In this document: one piece after another, positions 24,644 through 36,407 of the stretch
How positions within the stretch are numbered: the first letter of the stretch is position 1
How the letters are laid out: every line of letters begins with the position of its first letter
NCBI GenBank assembly: GCA_003667245.1
Contig: RCNN01000125.1
Location: 20,057 to 84,056, forward strand
Reading direction: 5' to 3'
Length of the DNA stretch: 64,000 nt
From: Heterostelium multicystogenum
Lineage: Eukaryota; Evosea; Eumycetozoa; Acytosteliales; Acytosteliaceae
Notes under the pieces: model-generated
Seen by the model: only the letters and a program-made list of their open reading frames with translations
The model's database searches: none
Told to the model about the DNA's origin: nothing
Made by a program: the position numbers and the translations under genes

Positions 24644-27600
24644 TTAAATATAATAATCATCGTTATTTGGGTTGAATGTATTAAGTTTTTGATTGTTATA
24701 CATATTTACAATCTGATGGATGATTTTTTTGTTTCAAAAACAGTTCATAATTAGTAAGCCTTATTTTGACCAAATCAAGGATGTAACATACCTGAGAGGA
24801 ATTGGTTGAGTCTTCGGGATTTTTGTCTTCTCTTATTCTAATGAATCTAGGGAAACGAAGTGCAATACCTTTGACGGGATCAATGGTTCCTGCAGCGGCA
24901 GTGTGAATTGGCGAAATTGAAAGATCAGCTGCCAATACTTCCCAAACAACTTTGGGTGCAAACCAAACGTCTGGCTTCAATTGATCAGATACACGATACA
25001 TATTCTTTGCTCCATTAATGACATGAGGACTGAGTTGATCCGTAAATTGTTGCAGTTGTTCATCACTGAATCCTGTACCAATCTATTATAATAGATTGAA
25101 TATTAGCAATGAATAAATCAACAGGATCAAAATCAAACTAAATCACTTACTTTACAAATTGTACCATACTCTTCATTATCTTCATCGTAGCATGCCAATA
25201 GATATGCTCCGTATACACCAGTTCTCTTACCCTTTCCATACCATGCACCAATTGGAACAATATCAACAGAGTCAGTCATACCTTTGAGATAGTCTTTTTT
25301 GATCTTCAGCCAATTGTAGGAACGCTTGGAGGGCTCGTATATTGACTTCTCTTTGTAGGTCTTGACCATAAGTCCTTCACAGTTGGCCTTGACTGCTTCT
25401 TCAATGTATGCTTGGATGTCATTTACATCGGAGATGTTTGAATACTGAGCGTAGGAAAAGACTCCGTCAGATTCGTTAAAGTTGGCTTTCAAAACTTCAC
25501 GACGGCGATACAGTTGCTCATCGATGAGTGATTGGCCATTTAAGAACAGCAGATCGAATGCAAAGACACACACTGGAATCTTAATTTGATCTAAAGCAAC
25601 TCCTTTTCTTGGACGAGACGACAGGATTTGGAATGGCAAGATCTTTTTGTTGACGGGGTCAAACGCAACTGCCTCGCAATCTAAAATAAAGCTTTTAACA
25701 TCGTTTCCAATGAACTTTGGAATGTTGGCAATAATATCGGGATACTTTCCAGTGTAGTCCTCAAGATTTCTAGTGTAAATCTTAACTTTTCCATCTTCAA
25801 ATCTGTGAATCTGTACACGCTCACCATCGTACTTAAACTCGCAAGTGAACTCCAGATCTTGGAATCTATCCAGTACCTGAGAAATACCGTTGGTTGGCTG
25901 GGCCAACATTGGCTTAACTGGGATACCGACACGTAGCTTACACGTCTCAAGGATGGTGTCGACACCACCCTTCTTCAACAAGAGTGGGACAAGAACTTCG
26001 TAGTTTGGTGTTTGACTGTAGGCACGAGTGATTCGAGCAATGTTCTTTTCAACCTTTGCCTGGAAATCCTCCTGTGACATTGTCTTACGAATGTCAAGAT
26101 TATTGGCATCTGGTGTGATGGTTATAGCTCTTGAGAGGGCTGTCAAAACGGATCCTTCTGCCAAACCAATTCTAAGCTTGCCCTGAAGTGAACGAATAAT
26201 ATACAATGCCTCACAGTCCTTACATGAAACCATCAGTTTCTTAATTAAATTCTTCTTTTTGTTTTGGGACTATGTATGTTGTAAAAAGCAATAGAGGTTA
26301 GTTGTTGATATATATTTATAGCTTAGCAATAACTACGACTTACAGCATTACCAGTCAGTCCTGCAATGTCGTCAAAGGACTTAAAAACGCTCTTGAGTGT
26401 CAGTGGAGGCAGTGGAAACATAGTTTGTTGGGTGGTTCGAGAAGATTGTGCGACGATACCCAGGTCACCAGCATCTTTGGCTTCCTGCTTGATTGACTCA
26501 ACTGTTCTTCCAGTAGTCTCTGATACCGATTTCTCAAGGATTGATTCACCAATACCAAGCTCTTTACCACTGTAGGATGGTCCTATCTTGTTTGATGGAC
26601 AAATAGATGCAAGTAACAAGGTCGTCTGGAGATAATACGATGATGGAGCGGAACAGGTTGGTTAAGTTTTCAATGATTAATAGACGACGACTGGTTTCTT
26701 CGATCCTCTCGAATGTCTTTGCCAGTGCCATATAGGGAACTACCTGTCCTTTCTTCCAGGGTGCATCCTTGATAGGGTCGTATTTATAGAGTTGCTGGAG
26801 CTCTTGTTCCAAAATTTTGGCTGAACCCTTTACCTTGGACATAACCTTCTTACGTACAAACTTTGTTACAACTTTCTTCTGTCCCTCCTCCTCGACCTCC
26901 TCTTCCTCTTCAAACTCCTCCTCTATTTCCTCGTCTGCATCCTCCTCTTCAATCATTTCTTCTTGCTCATCGATTTCTTCTTCTTTCTCTTCAATTTCTT
27001 CCTTCTCCTCTGGCTTATCTGCTTTTCTTGTTGGTGATACAGTTGATTGAGTTATAGTAGACTTGCTAGCAGTGGATGGTTCATTATCATCTTTTCTTGA
27101 TACATTTGTGACTTTTTCATCATCGGTTTTTCTTGGAACTTTGGTTCCAGTTGATTGGGTCACAGCAAACTTTGTTCCAATAAAAGATCCACTAACATTG
27201 TTGAATCCTTTGGTGATGGTTTTTCCTCTTCAACTTCTCTTGGTACTTTAGTTCCTGTTGATTGGGTCACAGCGAACTTTGTACCTATAACTTGATTACT
27301 ACTACTAGTGCTTATAAAATGTGAATCCAAGGATGATTGCTTGCTTGGAGAAGTGGTAATAGATGATGAAGCAGCTGTTTTCTTTGTTTCTCTCTTTTTC
27401 CTCTCTTTTTTTGCAGCTGGCTTGGGCGCTGCAATATCTTTCTTTTGTTTTTTCAAAGGTGCAGTTTGTTCTTCCTCTTCTTCTTCTTCGTCTTGTTCCT
27501 CTTCATAGTCATCTCCACTGTCATTATCGATAACCTCTTCATCGCTGTCCTCTATTTTCTTACTATTCTTTCTTAATCTACTCATTTTACTACTTGATTT

Positions 27601-27990
27601 GGCTTCACAAAACAAGTCATCGTCACCATCCATCATCTTGTCAGCACCATTCTCTGTCACTACATCATCATCATCATCACTAAATATATCATCTTTTTCA
27701 AACTTCTTTTTCTCTATCTCTTTTGATTTATCTTTACTTGTTGGAGGTACATCTAAAGCATCGTTCTTTCTCTTGGTTGTAGTATTTGACTTTGTATCTA
27801 CTACAAGATGATAGACAAAGTTAATAATAGTTATCAGTATTGATAATATGATTATATATATATCGATGCAAAGTTAGTTACCTTTAGGTGATATTGTTGT
27901 TTTATCATTGTTAATAGTTGTTGATATAGCAGGAGCAGTCTTGGCTGACTTTGTTGTCGACGACAAGAATGACAACATAGAGCTCTGCAT
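24644..27990 (-). CDS. lig1: ATP-dependent DNA ligase I
   Basis: Five exons. Exon 1 (27990-27882) begins MQSSMLSFL, a PCNA-interacting (PIP) motif as in animal and yeast ligase I. Introns are at 27881-27801, 26343-26270, 25150-25083 and 24791-24713, all GT-AG and 68-81 nt. A long acidic, Lys-rich linker carries two copies of IGTKFAVTQSTGTKVPR. The DNA-binding domain follows (YMALAKTFERIEETSRR, YSGKELGIGESIL, LTGNASQNKKK, LQGKLRIGLAEGSVL). The nucleotidyltransferase core has the adenylated lysine motif EFKYDGERVQIH, FILDCEAVAFD, FAFDLLFLNG, EGLMVKTY and the KxDYLK block. The OB-fold end includes RFPRFIRIREDKNPEDSTNSSQ, then IVNMYNNQ in the last exon. Frame shifts of one base occur near 27190 and 26600 in otherwise intact sequence. 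The enzyme seals nicks, joining Okazaki fragments and completing repair in the nucleus. Confidence 0.93.
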
Positions 27991-28721
27991 CTTATTTATT
28001 ATCTATATGGTGCTCTCTTAGTATTCTAAGAGGATATCCTATGATTAATATATTACTATTGAGTAACTTTACTTCTTCATACAAACTGTCTTGATCAATA
28101 TTGGTAAATAGGTAGTAAATGAGGAATCAATTGCGCCAAAATTCAAATTTCCAAAAAATATAGTTATTATTAGTATTACAAAAACTCAACCAACTAACTA
28201 TCTTTCTTTTGCTTGTTTAAGTAGTAGTAGTTATAACTAGTGATTGATAGTGTGCAGGTATTCAAATCAAGTGATCATGATTGAGTTCCAATATTGAAAC
28301 TATTCGAACTAGTAGTAATTCAATGAACTTTTGATTAGTGAATATTGTAAAACTGATGTCTTGACAACGATATCGTCTGTCTGCTTTTTAGATTCAATTA
28401 TATTTGATACAATTAATTAAGATACAGAGAACTACAGATGTCATTCTTTGGGATAGGATTAGATTGGATTGGTGACATCTTGGACTTTTGTTGTTGTTGT
28501 TATTGTTGTTGTTTAGTTTAATTTAAATTTGTAAAAACAGTTGGTTGGAGATTGATCGATGGTTTTATCTTGAGTGGTGGCCACCACCAACTTGACACCC
28601 ACTCATTCTTGTCTCCATGTCAAATTGTCTTTTGGTTGGGTTTGTAGTTTAGTTGACTTGGGTCCGAGTCTAAAGTCACAACAACAACAAATATTGACCA
28701 ACCACATTATATTATCAAACA
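27991..28721. other. Intergenic between divergent genes
   Basis: Contains a GTT repeat near 28485-28510 and its complement-like ACA repeat near 28680, plus AT-rich promoter DNA for lig1 and the F-box-like gene. No coding pattern was seen. Confidence 0.55.
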
Positions 28722-30586
28722 ATGAATCACATTAATAATAGTTATAGTAATAGTAATAATAATAATAGCAGTAGTAGTAGTTGTAGTCATATTACATTTA
28801 ATAGTTATATACAACAAGTAATATTTAAAGAGTTATTTGAAGATCGACTGTATAAGTTCAAGTGGAGGCTTTCTCTTAATTTGGTATCAAAGAAATGGTT
28901 TTGACTTTATGAAGAATTCAGTGGCCTCCTCCAACATGAAGCTTTTTTGTGACTACTATACTTTCGCCAATATTCCTCAGCTAAACAGCAAGGAGAAAAA
29001 GATCAAGAAAGACAGAGATAATAATAATAATAATAATAATAAAACAAATGCCAACAACAACAATAATAATAACAATAGTACTGGCGATGACGATGAATAT
29101 ACTTCACATCTGTACAGACTGATGAGACCGGATAACCACTATTGTATTCTAAAATACTGTAATACCATTGTGATCAATTTGATGTTGATCAACTTTACCT
29201 GCGATGTGAATGAACCTTCGCCAAAAGAATATTTCCAGGTGATCGGTAGTGCTTGTCGCCACTTCCCCAATGTCATCTTTGAGTTTGGTCAGGCCGACGA
29301 CGACTACCTGCGATTGGTGTGCGATGTCATCAACTATGAGAACAAACCAATTGGCATCAAAGACGACATACATCTTCCAGGACACACTAACTTGCTAGGA
29401 TTCCTAGCAGTACCTATCACTTCATTTTCCTATGTTGATTTGGTGCGATTGTTGCAGCTTGACACTACAAATAACTTCAGGCAAAAGGTGTTTAACAATG
29501 GAATGCTAGAAAGACTTGGGTGTTACTCGGATTCGCAGCTGACGATTCCTATACCGAATGAAGCAGTAGGAACGCTACGAACATTCAATTATTACATGCT
29601 CAACAACAATCAGTCACTCGACAGCGAGCTTGAGTTTCTCCGACAGTGCACCAAACTAACAAAGTTTGCTATCAACATTGAGGCAGTTGAGCTGCTAGAC
29701 TCGGTTCTGCAGTTTGTCAATGGCTGTAGCACACTGCGATCTGTTCGGCTCCATTGCGCAGCCACAGACTCTATTCTCTCTGCCATACTCCTGAACAAGA
29801 ATATCAAAAGCCTGAAAATAGGAGAGCTGGGCACAATCAATATAAACGAAGACAACAGAATAATCAGCTTATCCAAGTATTCAAATGAGTTTCTTAGTCA
29901 ACCGGCGAATTCAACACTGAGGAAACTAAAGTTTGACATGAAGCTTACTGCGCAGAATGAAACAAACAGCGGACACTACAAAGTCCTCTTCAATCCCTCG
30001 AAATATGTGACGAATCTACGGAGTCTTGACATTCCAATTTCACTTCCTCTCAGTACTGAGTGGCTCAAGTCACTCAATCACACAACTCTCATCGCACTGA
30101 CGCTAACAGCCAAAGGATCGATCGATTCTGAACTATTCTCCACCCTTCTAAGCTCGCCAACTAACTATTTGCGTTCACTTACTCTATTATCACCAACCTC
30201 CTATAAAATCGGTGATAGCAAACGACTTGTCAAGCTGTTTGATGCGAATCATTCCCTAGAATCAATCAATTTGGAGACTGTGTGCAGTACAAAATACCCA
30301 GCACTATTGGAGAACATGAGACACTCCACTCAATTTAAGGAAGATGGTTACAAAACTCATTTCACAGTCAACCCAACCAACATGAACTTCTACGGTAAGC
30401 ATAGCAATCTTATTGAATGACCAGTTGTAACCAAACTCAATACTTATATATTGTAACATTTACCATGGCATAGTGAGAATCAATCGCAACTTCCAACAAA
30501 TAAGTGATGAGCAATCCGAGCAACTGCAGCAATCAACCAAATCAAGTAGTATATTTAAAAAAGCATTATCTATATTTTCAAAGTAA
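28722..30586 (+). CDS. F-box-like / leucine-rich repeat protein with internal +1 frame shift
   Basis: Paralogue of the gene at 7010-5248. The start at 28722 gives MNHINNSYSN with Asn/Ser tracts, then the F-box-like helices FNSYIQQVIFKEL and KWRLSLNLVSKKWF. The frame meets TGA at 28902-28904 directly after KKWF. One base further on it continues DFMKNSVASSNMKLFC for about 500 residues. These contain an Asn tract (29015-29075) and leucine-rich segments (ELEFLRQCTKLTKFAINI, TNLRSLDIPISLPLS, LRSLTLLSP). The slip site reads TGG-TTT-TGA-C. At the 3' end a GGTAAGC donor (intron 30395-30473, 79 nt) leads to a last exon ending IFKKALSIFSK with a stop at 30584-30586. Apart from the shift the gene is intact. 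Function is unknown; if the F-box is real it would recruit substrates to an SCF ubiquitin ligase. Confidence 0.68.
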
Positions 30587-30656
30587 AATAATAATAATAA
30601 TAATGTTGTATTCTATTGTATTCTATGTATCGGGTTGGTTTGGTTTGGTTTGTTAT

Positions 30657-31264
30657 TTATACTGTTCTCTTAAATGTAGTTATCATTTTATAGTTCTTTT
30701 TGGGTCCTTGTACACAGTATGTCAATTTAAATTCTGATGAAGATATAAACTCATAAGTCGCGTCGTAGTTGTCGGGTGGACACCAATGGTGGCCTGTGGC
30801 CAGTGAAGTATTTACAAAGTCAAGTGAATGTAGCAATCTTGTGGGTGGATTTCCATCGAAATATACATTGATCTTCTCATTTTCAAATTGATAGATATAC
30901 TTTTGACTGATAGGACAACTAGTACCATCCTCTTTAAATAGCAATCCGCTCTCTTCATATTGTAAAATAGGTAAACTAGTTGTTCCAGTTGCAGTCTCTT
31001 TGACAAGAAGATCTTTTTCAGTGAATGTAGCGAACCCATCAACAGTCATCTTTTCTTCTAATAAACTATTGTTCATCAACGAACTACCACTGCTATTGCT
31101 GCTACCACTGTTCTGGAATAAGATGAAGTTGAACATGATGTTGGAGGAGATGTTGAGAGGAATGGATTGTTTGTCTTTGTATTCAGCTGTTGGGTAAGAG
31201 CGAAATGTGATATATCTCTATGAAAGCTCCATCTACCTATAAAACTCTGAAATAACTTTAACAT
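30657..31264 (-). CDS. DUF6314-like protein
   Basis: The start chosen at 31264 (MLKLFQSFIGRWSFHRDISH) puts the family's opening G-R-W near the N-terminus; an in-frame ATG at 31303 is the alternative. Further family features are TVDGFATFT, ILQYEESGLL, YIYQFENEKINVYFDG, LLHSLDF, HHWCPPDNYDATYEF and VQGPKKNYKMITTFKR. The ending, H-W-C-x-x-D-x-Y followed by G-P-K-K-x-Y, is distinctive of DUF6314. The frame moves by one base near 31130, inside a Ser/Thr-rich insert (FLSTSPPTSC...NSGSSNSSGSS) that separates the first strand from the rest. The family is mainly known from bacteria and some eukaryotes, and its biochemical role is unknown. The fold is probably a small ligand-binding beta barrel, by analogy only. 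Confidence 0.72.
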
Positions 31265-31476
31265 TTTATTAACTTGTTTCAAGAGTGAGACTAGTCTGCA
31301 CAATCTTTTGGTGTATTCGTAAGCAATCAGTGGCTAAGTTCATGAACTTAGTTGTGTGTCTATTTTGTTTTTTTCATTTTCCTTTTTCATCTGAACAGAT
31401 AATAAGTAATTGTAAGTGCAATAGCATATAATTTTAACAGCTTCTCTTAGATTGCTAGCTTCTATATATATATACT

Positions 31477-31674
31477 ATGGTTAGTAAAGCGCAAGTTGGT
31501 TTACTTTTAACAATTACAGGTGTTGCTTCCCTGATTGTATTTATTCATAATGATCAAAACGATGCAAGATCAGTAAGTAACTACAATAATTCAAAGTTTC
31601 AATATACAATCTAACCCTCAAGACTAACATCCAATGTTCTTTAGAAAATGAGACAAGCTGTTATTAAGATATAG
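31477..31674 (+). CDS. pet117: PET117-like cytochrome c oxidase assembly factor, 41 residues
   Basis: Two exons, 31477-31572 and 31645-31674, are separated by a 72-nt intron (GTAAGT...CTTTAG). The protein is MVSKAQVGLLLTITGVASL followed by IVFIHNDQNDARSKMRQAVIKI. It has the PET117 layout: a short basic N-terminus with Ser-Lys, one hydrophobic helix of about 18 residues, a His shortly after the helix, then Q-x-x-x-R-x-x-M-x-x-x-V-I near the end. PET117 is an inner mitochondrial membrane protein needed for cytochrome c oxidase assembly (heme a synthesis step). The protein is too short to be found by length-based gene calling. The intron joins in frame and the sequence around the ATG (tatactATGG) is typical for this genome. 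The main doubt is that a family this short leaves few diagnostic positions. Confidence 0.72.
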
Positions 31675-32004
31675 AAAAGGAGAAATGGAAAGAAGCAAAC
31701 AAAAATATTAATAATGAAAATAAGAAAATCAATAAGATACAAAATAGATAGATAAGATGTATATAAAACTAATAATAAAGATATCAAGATATAAATATTC
31801 GATGACACAAGTTAGTTAAGTATATAGTTTTTGATAATTAAATTAAAGGATTTATTTATAGATTTAAAAGATACCACTTAATGTTAACAAATTTATACAG
31901 GTAAACTTTTGTGGAGGTTTCATAGTTGATGTGTTTGGTGATTGGGAGGTGGATTGGTTGTTTGTTTTATGATTTCACACATTATATTTTGTGTTTAATA
32001 ATGT
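31675..32004. other. Intergenic, A-rich
   Basis: A-rich 3' flank of the PET117 gene and 3' flank of mrfA, which is convergent. No feature was recognised. Confidence 0.55.
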
Positions 32005-34283
32005 CTATCTCTGGATGGGACAATGAAAATTGAAAATAGAACAAAAAAATACTGATAATATAATACTAACAATAATATATCTTTCTACATTATGGAAAAG
32101 GAATTGATTAGTAAATGAAGAAACTATGACTTGATATCCAATTCTATACGTACTCCTTGAACGTTCCAAAGATTCTAATCTTGATTCGTATGATTCTATC
32201 TTTTTGTTCATAGAAGCACTTGTTTCGACAACTCTTGTGTGGCACCAATATTTTCAAATATCAATGATTGATTCTTGATTACCATAAGATTTTCAATTTC
32301 TTGTCCATTTATAACTCTATTTCCGATAGTCTTTACAGATTGAGGCAGTATTTCCTAGTTGAATAAAAAATAAGTGATTGGTTAGTTTTCTGAAACCTAA
32401 ATGCTTCTTTTGTTATAACTTACATATAATTCTTGTGCAATAACACTCTATCGGCATTATCGTATGGGTCCATTCCATTCATATAAACCCATTCTGGAAG
32501 AAGTTTATAATCATAGATTTTCATTCTATTTACATTTTCAAGATTTTTCTTGGTTTCAACTTGCTTTACGTCGTATTTAATTCTGAGATCAGAAGGATGG
32601 TATACTCCCTCAGATGCGTATATAGTACCTTGGACAGAGAGTGCAAAGGTTGGATTGTCTACGTTTATACCAACTTTACCATTGTAGATGATTGTTTTAT
32701 CGGCCTCACCTCTGACCCATTTCACAACCACCGAGCTTGGTGGTTCCAAAGTTGGCGGGAATATTGTTGCTCACTTGAGTGCTGGCGTTTGGAATAAGAT
32801 TGTTGCTGAGCTGAAGCATTGGACGAGTGAGTGACCTGGCGATTGAAGTCTCATCGATGAGAAGTCGGGGAAGGTGTTGAGATTGGTTCCAAAAGTATTG
32901 AATGGAGATGCTGGGTGATTTGGTTCTGGTGTATGTGGTTGGGGGCTAAGATCGGTGGCTGCTGGTGACACTGATGGTGAGCTGATTGCAGTTCTAACAA
33001 TCAGAGGTGGCGAAATATAAGATACGATACAGTATTCCTGTGCCATGCAACGACCCCAAAGAGAAACGACCAATTGATTGTACTCTTGATGTGGGTTGGG
33101 TTGACCATTACGTCTTGCGTTGTTCAAGGTGGCTTTTCTAAAGTGAAGTCTTTGAATGGATACCAACGAACCAAACTGAATGGCAACTGGTTTGGGTGCA
33201 TGCTCACCTTGCTTCTCACGCTTCGAGTTGGTTTGGAAAAGTTCGACTTCCAACTCTGGTTGTGTTTGGTTCGACACGATTCTTGATACCCTTGATGGTA
33301 AGAGTCAAACCATTGATTGGTGTCTTGACACCGTCAATCAAGAGATACGATGGTGTTTGAGTGGGATCGACATTTGATGCTGAAGATGAGAGTTGACCTT
33401 CGAAAGAAATCTTTGGGTAGGAGGCAGTAATATCGAGTTGGAAATGATTTCTTCTGCAATAGACCCATGAGTTATTGACATAGGAGAAACCTTTCGATGC
33501 AATGATCTGGAGTTGTGGGACTGGCATCTCCTCGCCGTTGGTATTGAGAGTTGTGTACCATGTGTCCTGCTGATAGTGTGTCCACTGGAAAGGAGGATCA
33601 CGGTCTCCGAACCAAGAAGCGGAGAGAGTGGGTCGGAATTCTCATTTTCATTCAGTGAGAGATAGTTGTCAGAGTGAAGAAGTGGGGAATGTACTGGCGA
33701 GTGGTGTGGCGAGGCGAGTGGAGAATGTGAAGGTGAGTGAGATGGTGACACATTACCACGTGGTGAGAGTCCACCCATGTTACCACCTGGTGTAGATGAT
33801 GTTGTTGTGATAGAAATCGATGGAATAGGGTAGAGTGAAGATGACATCAGTGAAGACTGAGGTAGTTGGAATGTACCAGAGGTTGAGGGCGATGATGGTG
33901 TGTTGTTAGATTGTGGTGATGTTACGCTATTATATTGATTCTGAAAACTGTTAAGCTGTTGTTGGTGCTGTTGTAACTGTTGAAAGTATCCATATATGAT
34001 CCACCTGGAGATGTTCCAGATCCGAATAGGATCCATCCTCATTCTTTACTTTTCTCTTTTTTGTGCTACCATCATCTATGATTGAATTGAAAGTATTCAT
34101 CGAATTGCTCAAGGTGTTTGGTGGGATCAATAAAGATGGTAGATTTGCTTGAGATTGTTGTTGTTGTTGCATCTGTTGTTGCTGTTGCTGTGTGACCATA
34201 TTTGTCATATACTCCATATTAGAGATATCCATCATTGGCTGATTTATACCATGTATATTGTTATTATTATTATATCCATCCAT
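32005..34283 (-). CDS. mrfA: MrfA-type transcription factor (Ndt80-like DNA-binding + self-cleaving domain + TM)
   Basis: The N-terminus (34283) is rich in Asn and Gln, with a basic KKRKVKNEDG patch. A Ser/Pro-rich linker follows (SPSHSPSHSPLASPHHSP). The Ndt80/MYRF DNA-binding domain includes DPPFQWTHYQQDTWYTTLN, GFSYVNNSWVYCRRNHFQLD, GLTLTIKGIKN, VELFQTNSKREKQGEHAPKP and RLHFRKATLNN. Next is the intramolecular chaperone/S74-like domain with KVGINVDNPTFALSVQGTIYA and SDLRIKYDV, carrying the Ser and Lys expected for self-cleavage. EILPQSVKTIGNRVING, a coiled coil (KIESYESRLESLER) and a hydrophobic helix (YIIVSIILSVFFCSIFNF) follow. A 69-nt intron lies at 32423-32355. One-base frame changes occur near 33990, 33600, 33240, 32780, 32740, 32440 and 32215. 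In Dictyostelium MrfA controls prestalk gene expression. Such proteins trimerise in the membrane and release their N-terminal part to the nucleus. Confidence 0.87.
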
Positions 34284-36407
34284 GTTTGTCTATCTTAAGA
34301 ATCTGTAAATTAACAATTTGTTGCTCCGCTTTGATTTACTTTCTGTTGACTATTGCTATCTTAATACTACTACTACTATTACTATTATTATCACTTTATG
34401 TTTGTTTTGTTTGATTATAGTTTACTAACTATATGATTAACTATTATACAAATCCTTATTATGATTATTATACTTTTAAAAAAGCTAATCCTACTACTAT
34501 ATTATAATATACTGTCCTAGGTGGCAATCAATCAATCAAATCAAATCAATCAATTCCTGTACTAATAATAACAAAAAAGAAAATGATTCTTTCTGATTTT
34601 CTGTATACTAAAATTTAACAGTTAAAATTAAGTTAGTTATTTTTCAATTTAATTAATTTATTATTATTATTACTATTGATAATTAAGTCGCTAATCTCGC
34701 ACCTGAATAATAAACAAAGCAAGCCAAGTAAGTAAGCAAGCAGCAAAAACCTTTGAAAAAAAACAAACAAACAAACAAACAAACAAACAAATATTATTTA
34801 TATTTATATTGTTTTGTTGGTGAGTAATAAATATAAATTATCAACAGGTGAGTTTGTGAGTAATGGGGTATTTGGTCGTGCTAATTTAATGGTTACTAAA
34901 TAAATAGTTATTTATTTAACTAACTATAGATTTAATAACCTGTAAAGTAAACACACACCACCACACAACAACATTAACAACAACAACAACAATTAACACA
35001 ATACCACAAGGAGCAAAGATAAAAAGATATTAAATTATTTACAGTAACAACACCACATATAGTATCATTAAAATTTAGTAATATATATATAACATTACAT
35101 AATATGTGGTGTGTTTGTTTTTGATATGTGGGTGATTTAGTTGGTCACTTGCTTTGCACAGTGAGTGTATGTTCTATTTAAAAAAAAAATTAAACATAAA
35201 CAACAAACACATTTGAAGATAAGCAGCGAAGAGGTATTGATATCAGAAAGTGAAAGATAAAGTGCTCCTACACTCTTCACTCACTCACTACATTTCACAC
35301 ATTCCAAAAATTAGAAAGAAAGGAAATGAATCTAGAAAACTGTTCATGTTAAGCTAGCTGTTGTTGTAGTTATCATACCACAAACTTTCTCCTATTCGCC
35401 TTATCATTCAACTTTGACATAATATTGCAATAGAGAGAATTCGAAGAAAACAATTTGTAACTAACAGCTGTTATTTTCCTGTTCCAATGTAGAATAATAA
35501 TAATGATACTAATAACATTCGATTCAAAGTATTGAGCTGTTGGTTACTTTGGTGTATGAACATTGACTTTCAAAGTAATTATGAATTCATGATCTTCAAT
35601 TTTCATCCTACTTGTAAACTGACATCACTTTCTTCGCATCACCTCCTTTTCATTTACAATGAACAACAGCTGACTACAAACAACACAAAAGACTTATTTT
35701 TGTTTATGCTTTGTTTTGCTTAAAACTACTACTCCTACTTTTAATTATCACCTATATTATAGTTATACCATACTTACTATATATTATATTATTGAAGAAA
35801 TAATTGTATGATAAAAATAATAATAAATAAATAAATAAAATAAATATTACTGCTACAAAATAAATAATAGGTGTTTTTTCTATAAAAAGTATTTTTATAA
35901 ACTCGACTACATAAAATGGTGTAGATAATATTATTGGAGGGGTTTTAAAGAGTAACTTAAATAACAAAAGAAGTTGTTCTGTATTGTTTTTTTTTTTTTT
36001 TTCAAAAAAATCCAGTGAGATTCATGTCAAAGTCTTTTGAAGGTTTTGGAAAAAAATATGTTTTTATAAATCTCTTTAACGGTAAAAGCCAAAAAAATGT
36101 TTTAAATTCAATCAAAATACATTTATAATAATTTTCATCTTTGCAAAAATATCAATGAGCAATGAAAAACATCAATGGCACGACACCCAAACTTAACTAG
36201 GTAATGTGGAGGTTTCTTTATGTGGTATGAGGGACACCAAGATAAAGAAAAGCATTGGTCATTTACATGTCTTCAAGTTCCGTTACCATTAATAATTATT
36301 TTCAATATACATACTAATGAGTTACAAATACAATAATTATTTATTTGATGTGTTTTGATTGTGTGTGATTTATTATGACTGATATAAATGTGATGAATCG
36401 GTTTTTA
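34284..36407. other. Long intergenic region upstream of mrfA
   Basis: About 2.1 kb of AT-rich sequence without a gene I can support. It includes the AAAC tandem repeat, an AACAACA block near 34965-34990, a T17 run near 35985-36001 and an A-rich TAAATAAATAAA block near 35825. It probably holds the mrfA promoter; a developmental regulator would be expected to have long control regions, but no specific site can be named. Confidence 0.5.
34760..34790. repeat. AAAC tetranucleotide repeat
   Basis: About seven copies of AAAC in tandem, in the upstream region of mrfA. Confidence 0.9.

Noticed and set aside
28885..28922. A mini-intron (GTATC...TTCAG) to explain the F-box frame shift
   Set aside because: It would be 38 nt, would remove conserved codons around KKWF, and the joined frame hits a stop a few codons later. 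The +1 reading keeps family-like sequence on both sides.
35532..35723. 63-codon plus-strand frame upstream of mrfA
   Set aside because: It lies in the T-rich intergenic region; composition and lack of pattern suggest chance.
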